The position numbers and the translations under genes are program-made. From assembly GCA_013398015.1 (NCBI GenBank), contig VZRR01009823.1, forward strand, positions 186,001-250,000: a stretch of DNA of 64,000 bases, in the 5' to 3' direction. A model generated the notes under the pieces. The model was not told the origin of the DNA. It searched no databases and worked only from the letters and a program-made list of their open reading frames with translations. This DNA is from Oreocharis arfaki (Eukaryota; Chordata; Aves; Passeriformes; Paramythiidae). Shown here piece after piece: positions 53,701-64,000 of this stretch. The first letter of the stretch is position 1. Each line of letters begins with the position of its first letter.

Positions 53701-56700
53701 CACGACGCACCTTCTGTAACTCAGAATGACAACTTCATTCTAGTCCCAGGCAACGTGACCTGAGCAATTCCTAATTTTGCTTCCTTTTCCCATTTTTGTT
53801 GGTTTTATTCCCTAAAGATTGTTAAGGAACAGTCTATTAAGTGCTTCCTTTATAGCTTCTGTTGATTTTAAGGGCAATCCATGGATTTAATTCTATTCAA
53901 TTAGAAAGTTCATAGAACACACATGAACATTTATTTCATCCTAGTTCAGAATGGAGAATTGCTAATACTAGTCCAAGGCTCCATTATCTCAGTTACACAG
54001 GCCCTGTGTTAAAGGAAGGGAATGGTACCATGTTTATTTTTCACTAACAGTAGTAGGACAATGTTAGCAAAGTCTACAAAGGAAAACATCCCTGGAGTAG
54101 AAATTTAAGAGGGCATAAATGAGTGACTACCTCCAAGAATTTGATTAATTTGATTGTATCTAAGTATTGCCCTTTCAGATTTTTCTTCTTCAAGGAACAG
54201 AAGAAAATCTCCTCCAAGTTCCTGAATAAATGTATTGGTCTTCTGTTATTACAAGTCCCTGTCATCTTGAATTAAAGCAAAAAGAGAAAGGAGAAGTTTT
54301 TTCTTAAAACATTTCCCATTTTATGCTAAAATTTCCATAAGAAGAATGCCACAACTCATAAAGTTATCCAAGTAGGTGACCAAGCACTGAAACAAAAGGA
54401 TAACCTAGTGAGGAATCAGAGAAGGTTGGGTTTTTGCCATCAGACTTAAAACATTTTTAAAGCCACACTGGTCAGTTTACATTTTGTACACACTTGAGAG
54501 AATGGCACATTAAGGTAAATGAACACATTGTGATGCCTTCCAGTGTTACACAAGTGACAAACTAATCTGGAGATCCACTTCTGCCTTAAAGAACAGTCTA
54601 CGTGTTTAAATAAACTCATAGAAAACTAACAGGAACAACCATAAAACAGTTTTAAACAGGTAAAAATAATAAACTGTGAAAATCCTGCACCTCCCATAGA
54701 TGTCCTCTGTGGTTCCACCACCTCACAGCCAACACCACAAGGGCCATGTGGCTCCGTGTGGTGCCGGACGATTCTGCGTGAGTGCGATGACAGCAGAGCC
54801 GAGATGGGCAGTGGGCACTGGCACGGACAGGCACCACACTGCTGGATTTTGCCCTTAGCTGATACACTGAAAAAGAGCAGCATTAAAATACAGCCTAAAA
54901 TAGATAAGCTACTACTTCAACTTGTTAAAAATGTGCAAGAATAAAGAACACCAGCAGCACTTGAATGGATGTATTTCAATTTGGTTTCCAGCACTTCCCT
55001 CCCATACAAAGCATACACAAACACAAAGCTGACTTTGACCTAGTAACTGTTATTTCTTGTCCATCTTTGAAAACTTTTCCCTTCATTTGCTCAACTTTTA
55101 AAAATTTTACTTAAAAACCTATTCAGTGTTAAAAAACAAATGAGAATTTTAAGGTAGTTTCTAAATGCCAGGAAACTGATGCTTATTCCCCTCCTTAAAC
55201 TGGAGAGACACAGACTATCCTAATCACCCGAATTTCCTTAGCTGAAAATTTTGACATTTCAGATTCCTGTTCCTGAAAGTGACATTTGTAGAAAAGTCTC
55301 TCCAGTACATTAGAAACTGAAGGAGCAAAATCTCCCATCGCAAACATAAAGGGTAATTTTTCGCTAGTTTGCTCTTGTGTTGTTTATATTGTACCTTTTA
55401 ACATAGAAAATTAAAGAGTTCAGTTTTCTGACACAACTCATAAGGGAATGTATAAGAGGAGAAGTCAGAAGGCCTTCTCTAAAGCCAAGTTTTGCATTTC
55501 TCTTTTTGTTTAAGTATGATAAGGCTTGTTTAAAAAAAAAAAGTAAAAATAAACCCCAAAACTTAAAAAAACCTCCAAACAAATAAAAACCTCAACCAAC
55601 ATCCCTGGGAAAAAAAACTATAAAAGCTTTTTGGAAATACTTAATTTCTGAAAACATAAGACTATTGGAAAAAAATTAATTGCAAAGTTAAAGGAAATTC
55701 AAGAAATCAATTCTCGTATTTCAAATCAGTCCATGATTTCATCATCAGCAATACGATCCACTATCTTTTCCAGCCCAAAATTACCAGCTTTGGGGAAAAC
55801 ATATTCATACTTAACAGAAATAATTAACGGGTTAAGTTAAATTAACTTTTTTTCCCTGATCCACATGCCTGCATGTTAGATAACGTTACATTAGAACTGA
55901 GCATTGTAATGAGAGACTGACAGCAGCAACCTGTCACAGTAACCAAAGCAAAAGCAATTTTCTCATGGTTACATACTATAGTAATTTAATATTAAAATTA
56001 ACTTCCTATATAAATAAAAATTAAAAAGTTGGGCAAAAGTAAATTGGCACAGTCATTATGGTGTTGCTTTCCAGTTTCAACCTGCAAGGAGCAGCCAGAG
56101 ATTCCAAACACCAAAGGGAAAGGTTATCACCCAGCACCAGGTGTAGCTTGGGTTTTTTCCCTTTTCCATGAAGTCATCAGCAGTGCTCCTGCGTCAGGTC
56201 CATGCCCCCGAAGTGGGAGCAGGCAGGAATGCAAGGATTGCTGTAGAGCTGCTAGGGAAAAGGGAGAACAAATACAGAAAAACAAACCCAGAGAATGCTT
56301 TACTGCTCTGCATGACATGGCTCAAGTCATTGCTTTTCAAGATTGTGACTAATTTTTACCTTCAAACAGGCAAAAAAATGAAAATAAAAATTTTAAAAAT
56401 CAGTATCTTAAGCCTTCAAGTTTCCTTGCTTTCATTCCCTCCCTCCCCCAAAAAGCACCTCCTACTATAGACATTTTTTTCTTTTTTGTGGGTTCAGAAA
56501 TTGGAATGTCATGGAAATACATACAAGAGAGAAGGAATTTCTAGTTGTACATTACATTACAAAGAGGTTTGCCCCCAGACCTAAGGAGGGAGGGATACTA
56601 AGCAATGTTAAATTCCTATAAGAATCCTTACAAAGCATGCAAAATATTGATATACTCACAAAATTGAAATTTATATTTTTTCCTTTGTGATTTCGCAACT

Positions 56701-58527
56701 TCACAGTACAGTAATTTCTAATATTCTGCAGCAGTCAGAATTACAGTGACTACAAAATCATTTCCCTTTAATTTTTTTCTGTTTGTTTGAAACACTCCTT
56801 TGCTATTTTTTTTTAAATTGAGAGTTTGGAGATCACCCATCAGAAAATGTGCAATTCAGCACAAAGAGGGGTCGCCTTCTGTGTCATATTTCCCTGCCAA
56901 TGATGTTGACAACCTGACCCTACCAATGTTTCAAAATCTGTCCCTCCCTCCCCTTTTTGTGCCGATTCCTTCCCTTGTCTTCCAGCTGTACTTTTCTTCT
57001 CACCAGGATGATGATGGACAGATGCCACTAAATGGATGCTGCATAGCTGGGTAGGAGTAGCACGGGCTGGAATAGTTTAGGAAAATGGCATTGCTCCCAC
57101 CTCCAGGATGTTTGGCACAACTGCTTCAGAGCCACCATCTGGGGTCTGGATACCAGCAATTAGATTCTGCAGTTTCAATTCCCTGGACAAATACTGCTGC
57201 CCTTTCCACCCCTCTAGCTTCAACTGATTTAGGGAGGGAAATACAAAACTGGTGTTTGGCCAGACCTTTTGTACTGGTAGATGGAGTTCCACAGAAATTT
57301 CTCCACTGCTCTTATTTAAAACAGTTGGAATTTCTGGAGAATCCACAATGCATGCTACTTGCTAGATTGTCCACAAAGTACATTCTGGCATTTTTTCAGA
57401 GTGTTTATATCTATCAAAAGACTCTTGTAGAAACAATGTACAAAGCCTCCAAAGTTCAAGTATCAAAAAAAAAGATGTTCTGATAAAAGTCTGGAGTAAG
57501 CAGCCAGCCAAACTGAGAGCAATTGATTTTTTTTTTTAAATCCACAAATTCTTCAATTACTTTTGCAGAGATAATGTATTTTCTTTGGAGTGTTGGGAAT
57601 TAACAGTCATCCCAATTAATTTTCATTACGTTTAGTGGGGTCTAAGGAATTTAGCAATCCTTCCTGGATAATATTGCCCATGCTTTTATAAGCAAACAAA
57701 CAACAGAATCACTGGCTGTTATCCTCCCTGCCTCTCTTGAATTTGCTGTATTTATTTATTCAATTTCATTGAGTCTGTCTCAACCCAAAAAAACCCATCA
57801 GAAGTGCAACATAGGCAAGAGCAGGGCATCTCCTTCCCTGGGGTGTACAAACATTTGTATGGGAAGGGGTGGGTGAGCCAAAAAACCATACAAATAAAAA
57901 AACCCGCCAGCCCCCAACCAGACAACAGTTCTAGCTGTACATAAAACTGTTTGATTTCTTTAGAACCATATTCAAATCAAGACTTGAATTTCTGTGGAGA
58001 GAATTTTAGATCCCAGACCCTTCTCTTCTCCTTCCTCTTGCAAAGCAATGCTATTTTTGTGGCCTAGAACAGTACTTGAAAAACAGCAGTTATTAAAGAC
58101 ACAGTTGTGATATATCCTTTAACACCCCCTCACCCAAAAAGGGGTGTCCTATCAAGTGGTCCAGTAGAAATCTTGAAGTTTCTTTATGATAAATTAAATC
58201 CATAAAATGAAGAGTATCTTCTGTCACATTCTCATCAAGAATAATTGCCACACTCGGTGGTGCATTTGTCCAAGTGTCTATTGCTCCTTCTAGTGGAGAT
58301 TCTGCACAGCTTGCTCTCCGGTTAGTTCTGGTTCTACCAGCACAAGGAAAGGTTCTTTCTTCTCCATCCTCTCCAGCTTGTCTCTGGTTAACAAACAGCA
58401 GAAGCTCTGAGGGCTGGAATTCCCCAGCACATGAACAGGCCAGTCAGAGGAAACACCAGACATCTTTTTCCCAGGGGTGACAGAGTTATGCCAAAAGCAG
58501 TTTGTGTCCTGTTGGTACCGCAGGCAC
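50745..58527 (-). other. BCR: BCR 3' UTR and downstream region (end not fixed)
   Basis: No coding exon is recognised on either strand. Minus-strand AATAAA signals occur near 57751-57760 (AATAAATAAA), 53795, 53933, 51552, 51359, 51308 and 50757. The nearest gives a UTR of about 0.8 kb, the farthest about 7.8 kb. The human 3' UTR, as I recall, is some kilobases long, so an intermediate site is plausible. The sequence cannot decide. Confidence 0.55.
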
Positions 58528-58617
58528 CTACACCTCTGTGGAAAAGAGAATGCTTTGCCTCTTGCTGTCTGGAGTAGGAATAGTCTCTAGCTGCAGGAAG
58601 TACAGAAGAACTTGAAC
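58528..58617 (-). CDS. BCR: BCR last coding exon
   Basis: The acceptor TCTTTCCAG precedes 58617 and the TAG stop is at 58530-58528. Encodes 29 residues: VQVLLYFLQLETIPTPDSKR, then QSILFSTEV. The terminal S-T-E-V is the class I PDZ-binding motif reported for BCR. The 3' UTR follows to the left. Confidence 0.96.
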   Translation of the reverse strand, partial: VQVLLYFLQLETIPTPDSKRQSILFSTEV

Positions 58618-61600
58618 CTGGAAAGAGAAACAACAAGGTAATACTAAAGCCCTGTAAAAACTCATTCTCATCCTGGCTATGTGAGAGCTGGTGATACAGC
58701 TCTCTCTGGGAACATCTAGCAGCTGTGTATTTAATACACTGTATAACAGCAGTAGAAATAGTAAAACTTGCAGTGCTTCAGAGACACTCTTTTTAGATTC
58801 CAAGTAGAACAATGGTGCTGGTGTTCCAGCACTGAAAAAATTAAATCTAGAATTTGCCATTACTCAATGGAGAATGTACAAACCAGTCTGACCCAGTGAC
58901 ACAGGCTCTGTGCACCAATCCTCTGCATCGCCTTCAGAGGCAGCAGTGGCCAAAGAATTTTGTTGTGCATCAGTGTTTTAAATGCCAAGGAGCATTGTGG
59001 AAACACTGCCAATTCTTTAATCCCAGGCCAGCAGTATGGTGCTGGGACACAGCTTCCAAAAAACTTCCCATGCACAAACAAACACAGGATGCACACACAC
59101 AGACATTCCTTCATGAAAAGCTGTATTCAAACAGATGCAAACTGACCTGCCTGAAGGAACACTGTTCTACAGACAGTCTAAAATGTCTGTGAGGGCAAAA
59201 GTTGTTTTATGTTTATCAAAAAAACTACCATGAAAACCCAGTGGGATGGCTGAGCCAGGCCTGCCACAGGACTGCGCTTTCCCAGAAAGTGTCTTCACAA
59301 GACGCAATGGCACATTCAGGATTTTACCTGGGACATGACTTCTAGTGACCAGCTGTCAGTCATTGTGATGGGCTGGGTTGGGTTAGCAGGGATTTTGCTG
59401 TCCTTCTCCGAAGGTCTGAGCAGTGTTGGTCCAAAGACAGTGGCAAGATTATGTAGGGACATCTTGTTTACGCTTTCCCTCTCAGCAACCCTGGGAGAAG
59501 AAACAATGCACAAGGCAGACCTTTATAAATATCTGAATTTTATAAATGAGAAACTGAGGCACAAAGTTTAAAAAGTTTGCCCAAGGGCAGAAAACTGCAG
59601 CAGAAACATAAGTAGAGCCCAGATCTCCTGGATTTTAACCCAGAATCTTAATCACAAGATGATCTTTCATGTCTCCAGGGACAGTCTCTGGTATGTACAA
59701 CATACTTAGGCAAATCAACACATTGGGCAAGCATTAAGCCAGCTTATTGCATTAATATCAAATGCATGGAAATACTTTTTCCCAGTTACAACCATATTAC
59801 AAAGACATAGACAAAATCAGAAAGACTTGACTAAAAAAGGAACTGACAACTGCAGTTAGGCAAAGTGCTGGAATTTTAAAAATAGATCATACTGGATTTC
59901 AGACACCTTCTGAGACAGGGCTCTCTAGACCTTAAATATGGCCAAAGCTTCATGGTTTATACAAAAACCTTTCCTGGTCTTTGTATCCAGATGCAGGTGC
60001 AGTCTCAGTGACAACTGCAGCAGGAATTTGTATTTACGATAGATAAGCCCTGACTCTTTTGTTACTCCTTTCCTCCAGTTCTAATCCTTTTACAGTATGA
60101 GTGGGAATGGAATTCAGGATTTACTGCCTCACTAAGTGAGTATGAGACAATAGTTATCTGATGAGCATTCACAGCAGATCAGCAAATACTTCTTCATTTC
60201 TGTGATTCAGCAAGTATTTAAAAAAAAGGCTCCACTTTTCAAAATAGTGATGCTTTCACATTAAATGCATTCCTCAAGGAACCACATATTACCTTTTTAA
60301 ATGGTCCAGAAGGAAAAGGAATGTCACAAGGTTGGGTTCTGGAAGTGATAGCAACAGATTCAACATACAGCTCTCCTTTGCAACAGGATCTGAAAGTGCT
60401 ATTAGACAGAGAACAAAACATCACCACAGGCAGCAAGTGTGAATCTGACTGAGCCATGTCCCAGAACAGCCAATACAGGTGGTCCCACAAGGGCTGTGAT
60501 TACATCATCATAGGCGGGAAGGTCGGAGTTGCACATCAGTACCCCACAGCATCTCGTTCCTTTATTTCACAAATGCATTAAGAATCCTTTTCTCTCAAGC
60601 AGTTCAAGTGCTTCGAGACTTTCAATCATTGATGTTTTTCTCTGCATCAAGGTAAGATGAGGTACATATTCTCCTCCCCTCCAAAGAGGGCTTCCCTGAA
60701 GCCTGCCTGGGCAGTCAGTGTGCACAGCCCCAGAAGGCAGGCTGGCATTCTGTCCTGACCCTATCCTTTAGAAACCTGGGCTTTTGCAGCTTGCAGAGCA
60801 GCATGGCAAGTGCCCATATTCCATCACCTGGGAAGGCGATGTCATTCCAATGCTCCATTCTGAGCTCCATTCCACTCCCCTCACAGCTTGTTCCAGGATT
60901 CTGTCCAACACTATAAATACGGGTTTTATGTTGCTTTAAGAGCAGCCTCCTACAGAAGAGTTTCCATTATCAAGGGTTCCTTGTGCTGCACCTACCAATG
61001 CCTTCAGCAAAGTTGGGGTACAGCTCATCTGTGAAGAGGGGTTCTGGCAGCTCCCGGAAGTACAATTTGAGGGTGCCTGCAATGGCATTAACGTCCATCT
61101 CACTCATCATCACTGACACATCCTTGTTATCTGAAAGAGGGGAGAGCAGAGGCAAGGTAAAGGAACTGCTGGCCTTGCATTCCTTCTTTTCCTTGCTTTG
61201 GGTCTTTTTATCTTTTGTCTCTGCCCAAATAGCTGGGAGTTTTCCTGTTTACATTTCTCCGGATTAAATGAGCAACCTTCCAGCTGAGAAGTGCTGCACA
61301 AATGACTGCAAACACTTCATTGCTTTACATCAAGCCAGGGAACCTCATCCTCCCAGGGCTAGCTGTGCTGTGCCAGCAACCCTGGCCAGATCTGAACAAG
61401 CCCCACTTTACTGTATTTATATGCATCTCAACTTTTATTACTGACAGCAGTTGTTATTCCAATTCTCTGCCTCTAACAGCATAGAATAAGAGATTCTGAG
61501 ATTCTCTAACTCCCCATTGAGTGCAGCTAAAGTACACAGGCAATTCAGGGCTTACATTAATTTTTTTACTATTAAGAACAACAAACCAACCCCCTCTCCA

Positions 61601-64000
61601 TAAACTAAACACCAGCCAGCACTGGTTTCATAAAACAGTGTAAGTCAGCATTTAACAGAAATAAAAAAAGCTGTTTTTCAAACTGTGAAAGACCCTTCCT
61701 TGCACTAGCAGAGATTCATCAGTGATTTTTGATAGCTTAGGGTGATTGAAAAGAAAACACAAGAAGGAAATTTCACTAAAAACGTGAAGGAAAAGTGCAG
61801 GGAGGGTGAATTTGGGCATCTGGCACAGGCCTTGTGTAGCTTGAACAGTTCTTGGACCACCACGTGGAAGCTGGAAGTAGAGCAGAATTTCACTTTTTGT
61901 ACCCCAGCAATCTGGAGTGTTTCACCTGCCTGATCTCAGGTGCCTTTTGGGACATACAGGCCACGTTTTTAAATGTAGCACCAGTAAGGAGCCTTTTTCT
62001 GCTCAAGATCAAAGAGAGCTTTGCAAAGGTTGCTCAAAGTGATCTAATTTTTTGAGCCTGTGCACATCAGCCCAGAGGGGAGTTAAGGAGAGAAGCCCTG
62101 ACCAGCCAACCCCAGTTTCATAAATACCCTTTCCAGTTCTAAGGACATCGGCTTTCACAAAACATTCTTTATTTTAAGGACTCCTATTAATTCAGACACC
62201 TCACAACAGTGAGGAAATTACGACTTCTGATGGCTGATGTTTCCCCCAAGAAAGGTGTCTGCCATTTACAAAGATTTGGCAAGGCAGGTAAACCCACCAT
62301 GTCATGTCTGCTGGGAAGAATAAAAAAAAACATGATTTGGTACAAGGATCCATCCTGTTGTAGGCCTTCGGTTATATCAGTAGCTGAAGAGTATTAATAA
62401 AATATGCAGCCAGGGTTAAAATTATTTTCCTTGAGTGAGACTCTCTACTTCTTAATGCTTCTTGGGCAACATAAGATTAAAAATAGCACAGCCACCTGAC
62501 AGGGAGCTCAGGCAGGTTCTCACAGAACAGAGGAAAAATCATACACAAATACTTACTGACATCAAAGGCAGCTTTCAAAGCCTGGATGTCGGTTGCAACC
62601 CCAGAGACGCGGTAGATCCCCACCTCTTCCATCCCGCGCCGCTCGATCTCTTCCACGCACTGCCGCACAATGTACGGCACCTTCGACCTCTCTCTCCTGA
62701 AGAAAGCCAGACAGAAGAGTTCAGTTCAGGCCCTCAGTGCCTGTTCCCCAGCCAGGCAGGATGGCAAGAAGCACCCCAACATTTCCCTGTGCAAACCTCT
62801 TCTGGAAAATCGAGTGGTAGGATGTTTGAGCAGACAGTCAGGACTGAGCTGAAAAACTCCTTTTAAAACTGGAGACGGTTTTCTGACTGTCTCAGCCTGG
62901 CTTTGGCTGTTCTGCAGCTTCCCTGAGCACTTGAGCTCCTGGCCAGGTCCCAGTGCCCCTAGACCTTCGACTGCCCAGGTAATCAGAGGATTCCCAAACA
63001 GTCCTCAGATACTTAGCAACTCTGTTGCTTTCAAACTGGTGCAATTCCATGGGGAGGAAACACCACACTTCCCAAACCATACAACAGAACAAACTGGTTT
63101 CTGCTGGCAAATGATTCATGACAAAAGATCAGGGGTTAAAATAATACAGTGGGATCCAAAGACCTTGAACATTTCTGATTATGGAAAGGAAACATCACTG
63201 TTCAGTGGCTCTGGAAATTTGTGACCACGTCAGCTAACTACAGAGAAGGCAAGGAGGATTTTCAGAATTCAGAGGAGTGATAGGCTGTCAGTAAACAGCC
63301 TTTGTGCACATTGGTTTTTATCTCTGCAAAACATGAAGCTAAGAGATTGTAAAGGATCTCCTGTCTGCAGCCACATCTACACTCCTAGACTAGTGGAGCA
63401 GACTGGACTGCCAAATCCCTCAGGAGGAGACAGGCACGTGCACCCCACTGGCCAGCTGTCTTCTAAAACACAATAGGCAGAAACGTGACCCATCAGCTCA
63501 CTTGGTGACAATAGCAATCTTGACCCCAAACACGCCTGTCTGTTTGCGGGACGGCATCCTTTTCAGGCTGAACTCCCGACTGGTGAACTTCACAGACAGC
63601 TTCACTTCCACCTGAACCAAAGAGAACAGCTGTTAATTTTTAAACATTTTCTTTTCTTTTTTTTTTTTTAATGCTGCAATGAAGAACAAAGAAATAAAGC
63701 CCACAGGAGGTACAGAAGCAGAGCTAATTTCTGTTTGCCACACTTACCCCATTCATTGAAATCACTGTGCGCTGCCAATCTTTGTCCTGCAGCGCCTGCG
63801 GGTCCAGCTGGAAAACAGAAGTTACCCATGAGCTAGGAACACACTTCAGAGAAACCAGCTAGCCTGGAAGGCTTCTGCAAGTGAGCAGAGCACGATCACT
63901 TTCACCCTGTTATCTCTTTTCCACAGCAAAACCCACACTCCAAGGTTTCCCTGGTTTCAGGGAAACCCGGTTTCAGCTGTTGTGCAGTTCTCTAAGCAGG
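58528..64000 (-). CDS. BCR: BCR, C-terminal part (C2 end, RhoGAP domain, PDZ ligand); 5' part off the right edge
   Basis: Gene-level entry; exons are listed separately. Seven exons splice in phase to 804 nt: 267 residues plus stop, about residues 1005-1271 of a roughly 1,271-residue protein. They cover the C2 end (LDPQALQDKDWQRTV), the whole RhoGAP domain with the arginine finger in GIYRVSG, and the GAP helices KLYFRELPEPLF and NKMSLHNLATVFGPTLLRPS. The end, KRQSILFSTEV, carries the known PDZ-binding STEV tail. BCR accelerates GTP hydrolysis on Rac/Cdc42-type GTPases; its N-terminal oligomerisation/kinase and DH-PH parts lie beyond the window. The paralogue ABR is excluded because its C-terminus ends differently (TLYFSTDV-type) and because LLYFLQLE..P.PDSKRQS is BCR-specific. 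The gene looks intact. Confidence 0.97.
58618..59327 (-). other. BCR: BCR last intron
   Basis: A 710-bp intron; nothing else recognised apart from a short CA run near 59093. Confidence 0.85.
59328..59490 (-). CDS. BCR: BCR penultimate exon (RhoGAP end)
   Basis: The acceptor TTCTCCCAG precedes 59490 and the donor TCCCAG|gtaaaa follows 59328. It is 163 nt. It encodes VAERESVNKMSLHNLATVFG, then PTLLRPSEKDSKIPANPTQP and ITMTDSWSLEVMSQ. It contains the conserved GAP motif NKMSLHNLATVFGPTLLR, whose Asn contacts the GTPase in this family. Confidence 0.96.
59491..60292 (-). other. BCR: BCR intron
   Basis: An 802-bp intron with no recognised repeat or extra exon. Confidence 0.85.
60293..60398 (-). 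CDS. BCR: BCR RhoGAP exon (third from the end)
   Basis: The acceptor TCTAATAG precedes 60398 and the donor AAAAAG|gtaata follows 60293. It is 106 nt, entering at phase 1. It encodes ALSDPVAKESCMLNLLLSLP, then EPNLVTFLFLLDHLKR, two core GAP helices. The exon is too short to show as an obvious open frame and was found by homology and phase. Confidence 0.95.
60399..60995 (-). other. BCR: BCR intron
   Basis: A 597-bp intron; nothing else recognised. Confidence 0.85.
60996..61130 (-). CDS. BCR: BCR RhoGAP exon (fourth from the end)
   Basis: The acceptor CTTTCAG precedes 61130 and the donor GCATTG|gtaggt follows 60996. It is 135 nt. It encodes NKDVSVMMSEMDVNAIAGTL, then KLYFRELPEPLFTDELYPNF and AEGI. 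The KLYFRELPEPL block is a hallmark of RhoGAP domains. Confidence 0.97.
61131..62556 (-). other. BCR: BCR intron
   Basis: A 1.4-kb intron; no repeat body or additional exon seen. Confidence 0.85.
62557..62696 (-). CDS. BCR: BCR RhoGAP exon with arginine finger
   Basis: The acceptor TTCTTCAG precedes 62696 and the donor TGTCA|gtaagt follows 62557. It is 140 nt. It encodes RERSKVPYIVRQCVEEIERR, then GMEEVGIYRVSGVATDIQAL and KAAFDV. The Arg in GIYRVSG is the catalytic arginine finger inserted into the GTPase active site. Confidence 0.97.
62697..63501 (-). other. BCR: BCR intron
   Basis: An 805-bp intron. A 97-codon plus-strand frame here (62931-63224) is antisense and has no splice or motif support. 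Confidence 0.8.
63502..63611 (-). CDS. BCR: BCR exon joining C2 and RhoGAP domains
   Basis: The acceptor GGTTCAG precedes 63611 and the donor ACCAA|gtgagc follows 63502. It is 110 nt, 36 codons plus two bases. It encodes VEVKLSVKFTSREFSLKRMP, then SRKQTGVFGVKIAIVTK. The last C2 strand gives way to the start of the GAP domain (FGVKI). Confidence 0.95.
63748..63807 (-). CDS. BCR: BCR exon, C2 domain (20 codons)
   Basis: The acceptor TTTTCCAG precedes 63807 and the donor AATGGG|gtaagt follows 63748. A 60-nt in-phase exon encoding LDPQALQDKDWQRTVISMNG. It joins the next exon without a split codon. The preceding exons lie right of base 64000. Confidence 0.93.

Noticed and set aside
61465..61500. 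Possible CR1 octamer remnant (CATAGAATAAGAGATTCTG)
   Set aside because: Only one loose octamer match and no adjoining CR1 sequence.
58528..63807. ABR instead of BCR
   Set aside because: The C-terminus KRQSILFSTEV and the preceding LLYFLQLE are BCR features; ABR ends differently.
1..64000. CRISPR arrays, tRNA/rRNA genes, bacterial operons
   Set aside because: None seen; the window is vertebrate intron-exon sequence throughout.

Overview
This window is vertebrate nuclear DNA, almost certainly from a bird. Coding exons are short and spread over kilobases of AT-rich intron with GT/AG splice sites. The interspersed repeats include CR1 LINE fragments with the CATAGAAT octamer end typical of avian CR1, plus solo LTRs. 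No bacterial genes, CRISPR arrays, tRNA or rRNA genes were seen. Two genes are recognised, both transcribed right to left (minus strand), and neither is complete here.

SPECC1L (cytospin-A) covers about 1-47 kb. Twelve coding exons run from the ATG at 34631 down to 3321. They splice in phase to 3,099 nt, or 1,033 residues: a basic Ser-rich N-terminus, coiled coils, a Ser/Pro-rich linker and the start of the C-terminal calponin-homology (CH) domain. The rest of the CH domain (about 88 residues in human) lies left of base 1. The promoter is probably the CpG island at about 47.25-47.85 kb, interrupted by an assembly gap, with a 12-13 kb first intron.

BCR covers 58.5 kb to the right edge. The last seven coding exons (804 nt, 267 residues plus stop) encode the end of the C2 domain, the RhoGAP domain with its arginine finger, and the C-terminal STEV motif. 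The 3' UTR runs left from 58527; its end cannot be fixed.

Repeats: two copies of one solo-LTR family lie inverted within SPECC1L introns (8070-8512 and 20247-20677). A GC-rich LTR-like element with a 5-bp target duplication lies at 17410-17723. CR1 fragments lie at about 22.84-23.21 kb and 47.92-48.30 kb, the second beside the SPECC1L CpG island.

The interval between the CpG island and the BCR 3' end (48.3-50.75 kb) holds plus-strand open segments flanked by splice-like signals (49720-49823, 50118-50558). I could not identify them; they are the best candidate for something unannotated. Both recognised proteins act on the actin/Rho-family cytoskeleton, but nothing in the sequence shows that their adjacency is functional.
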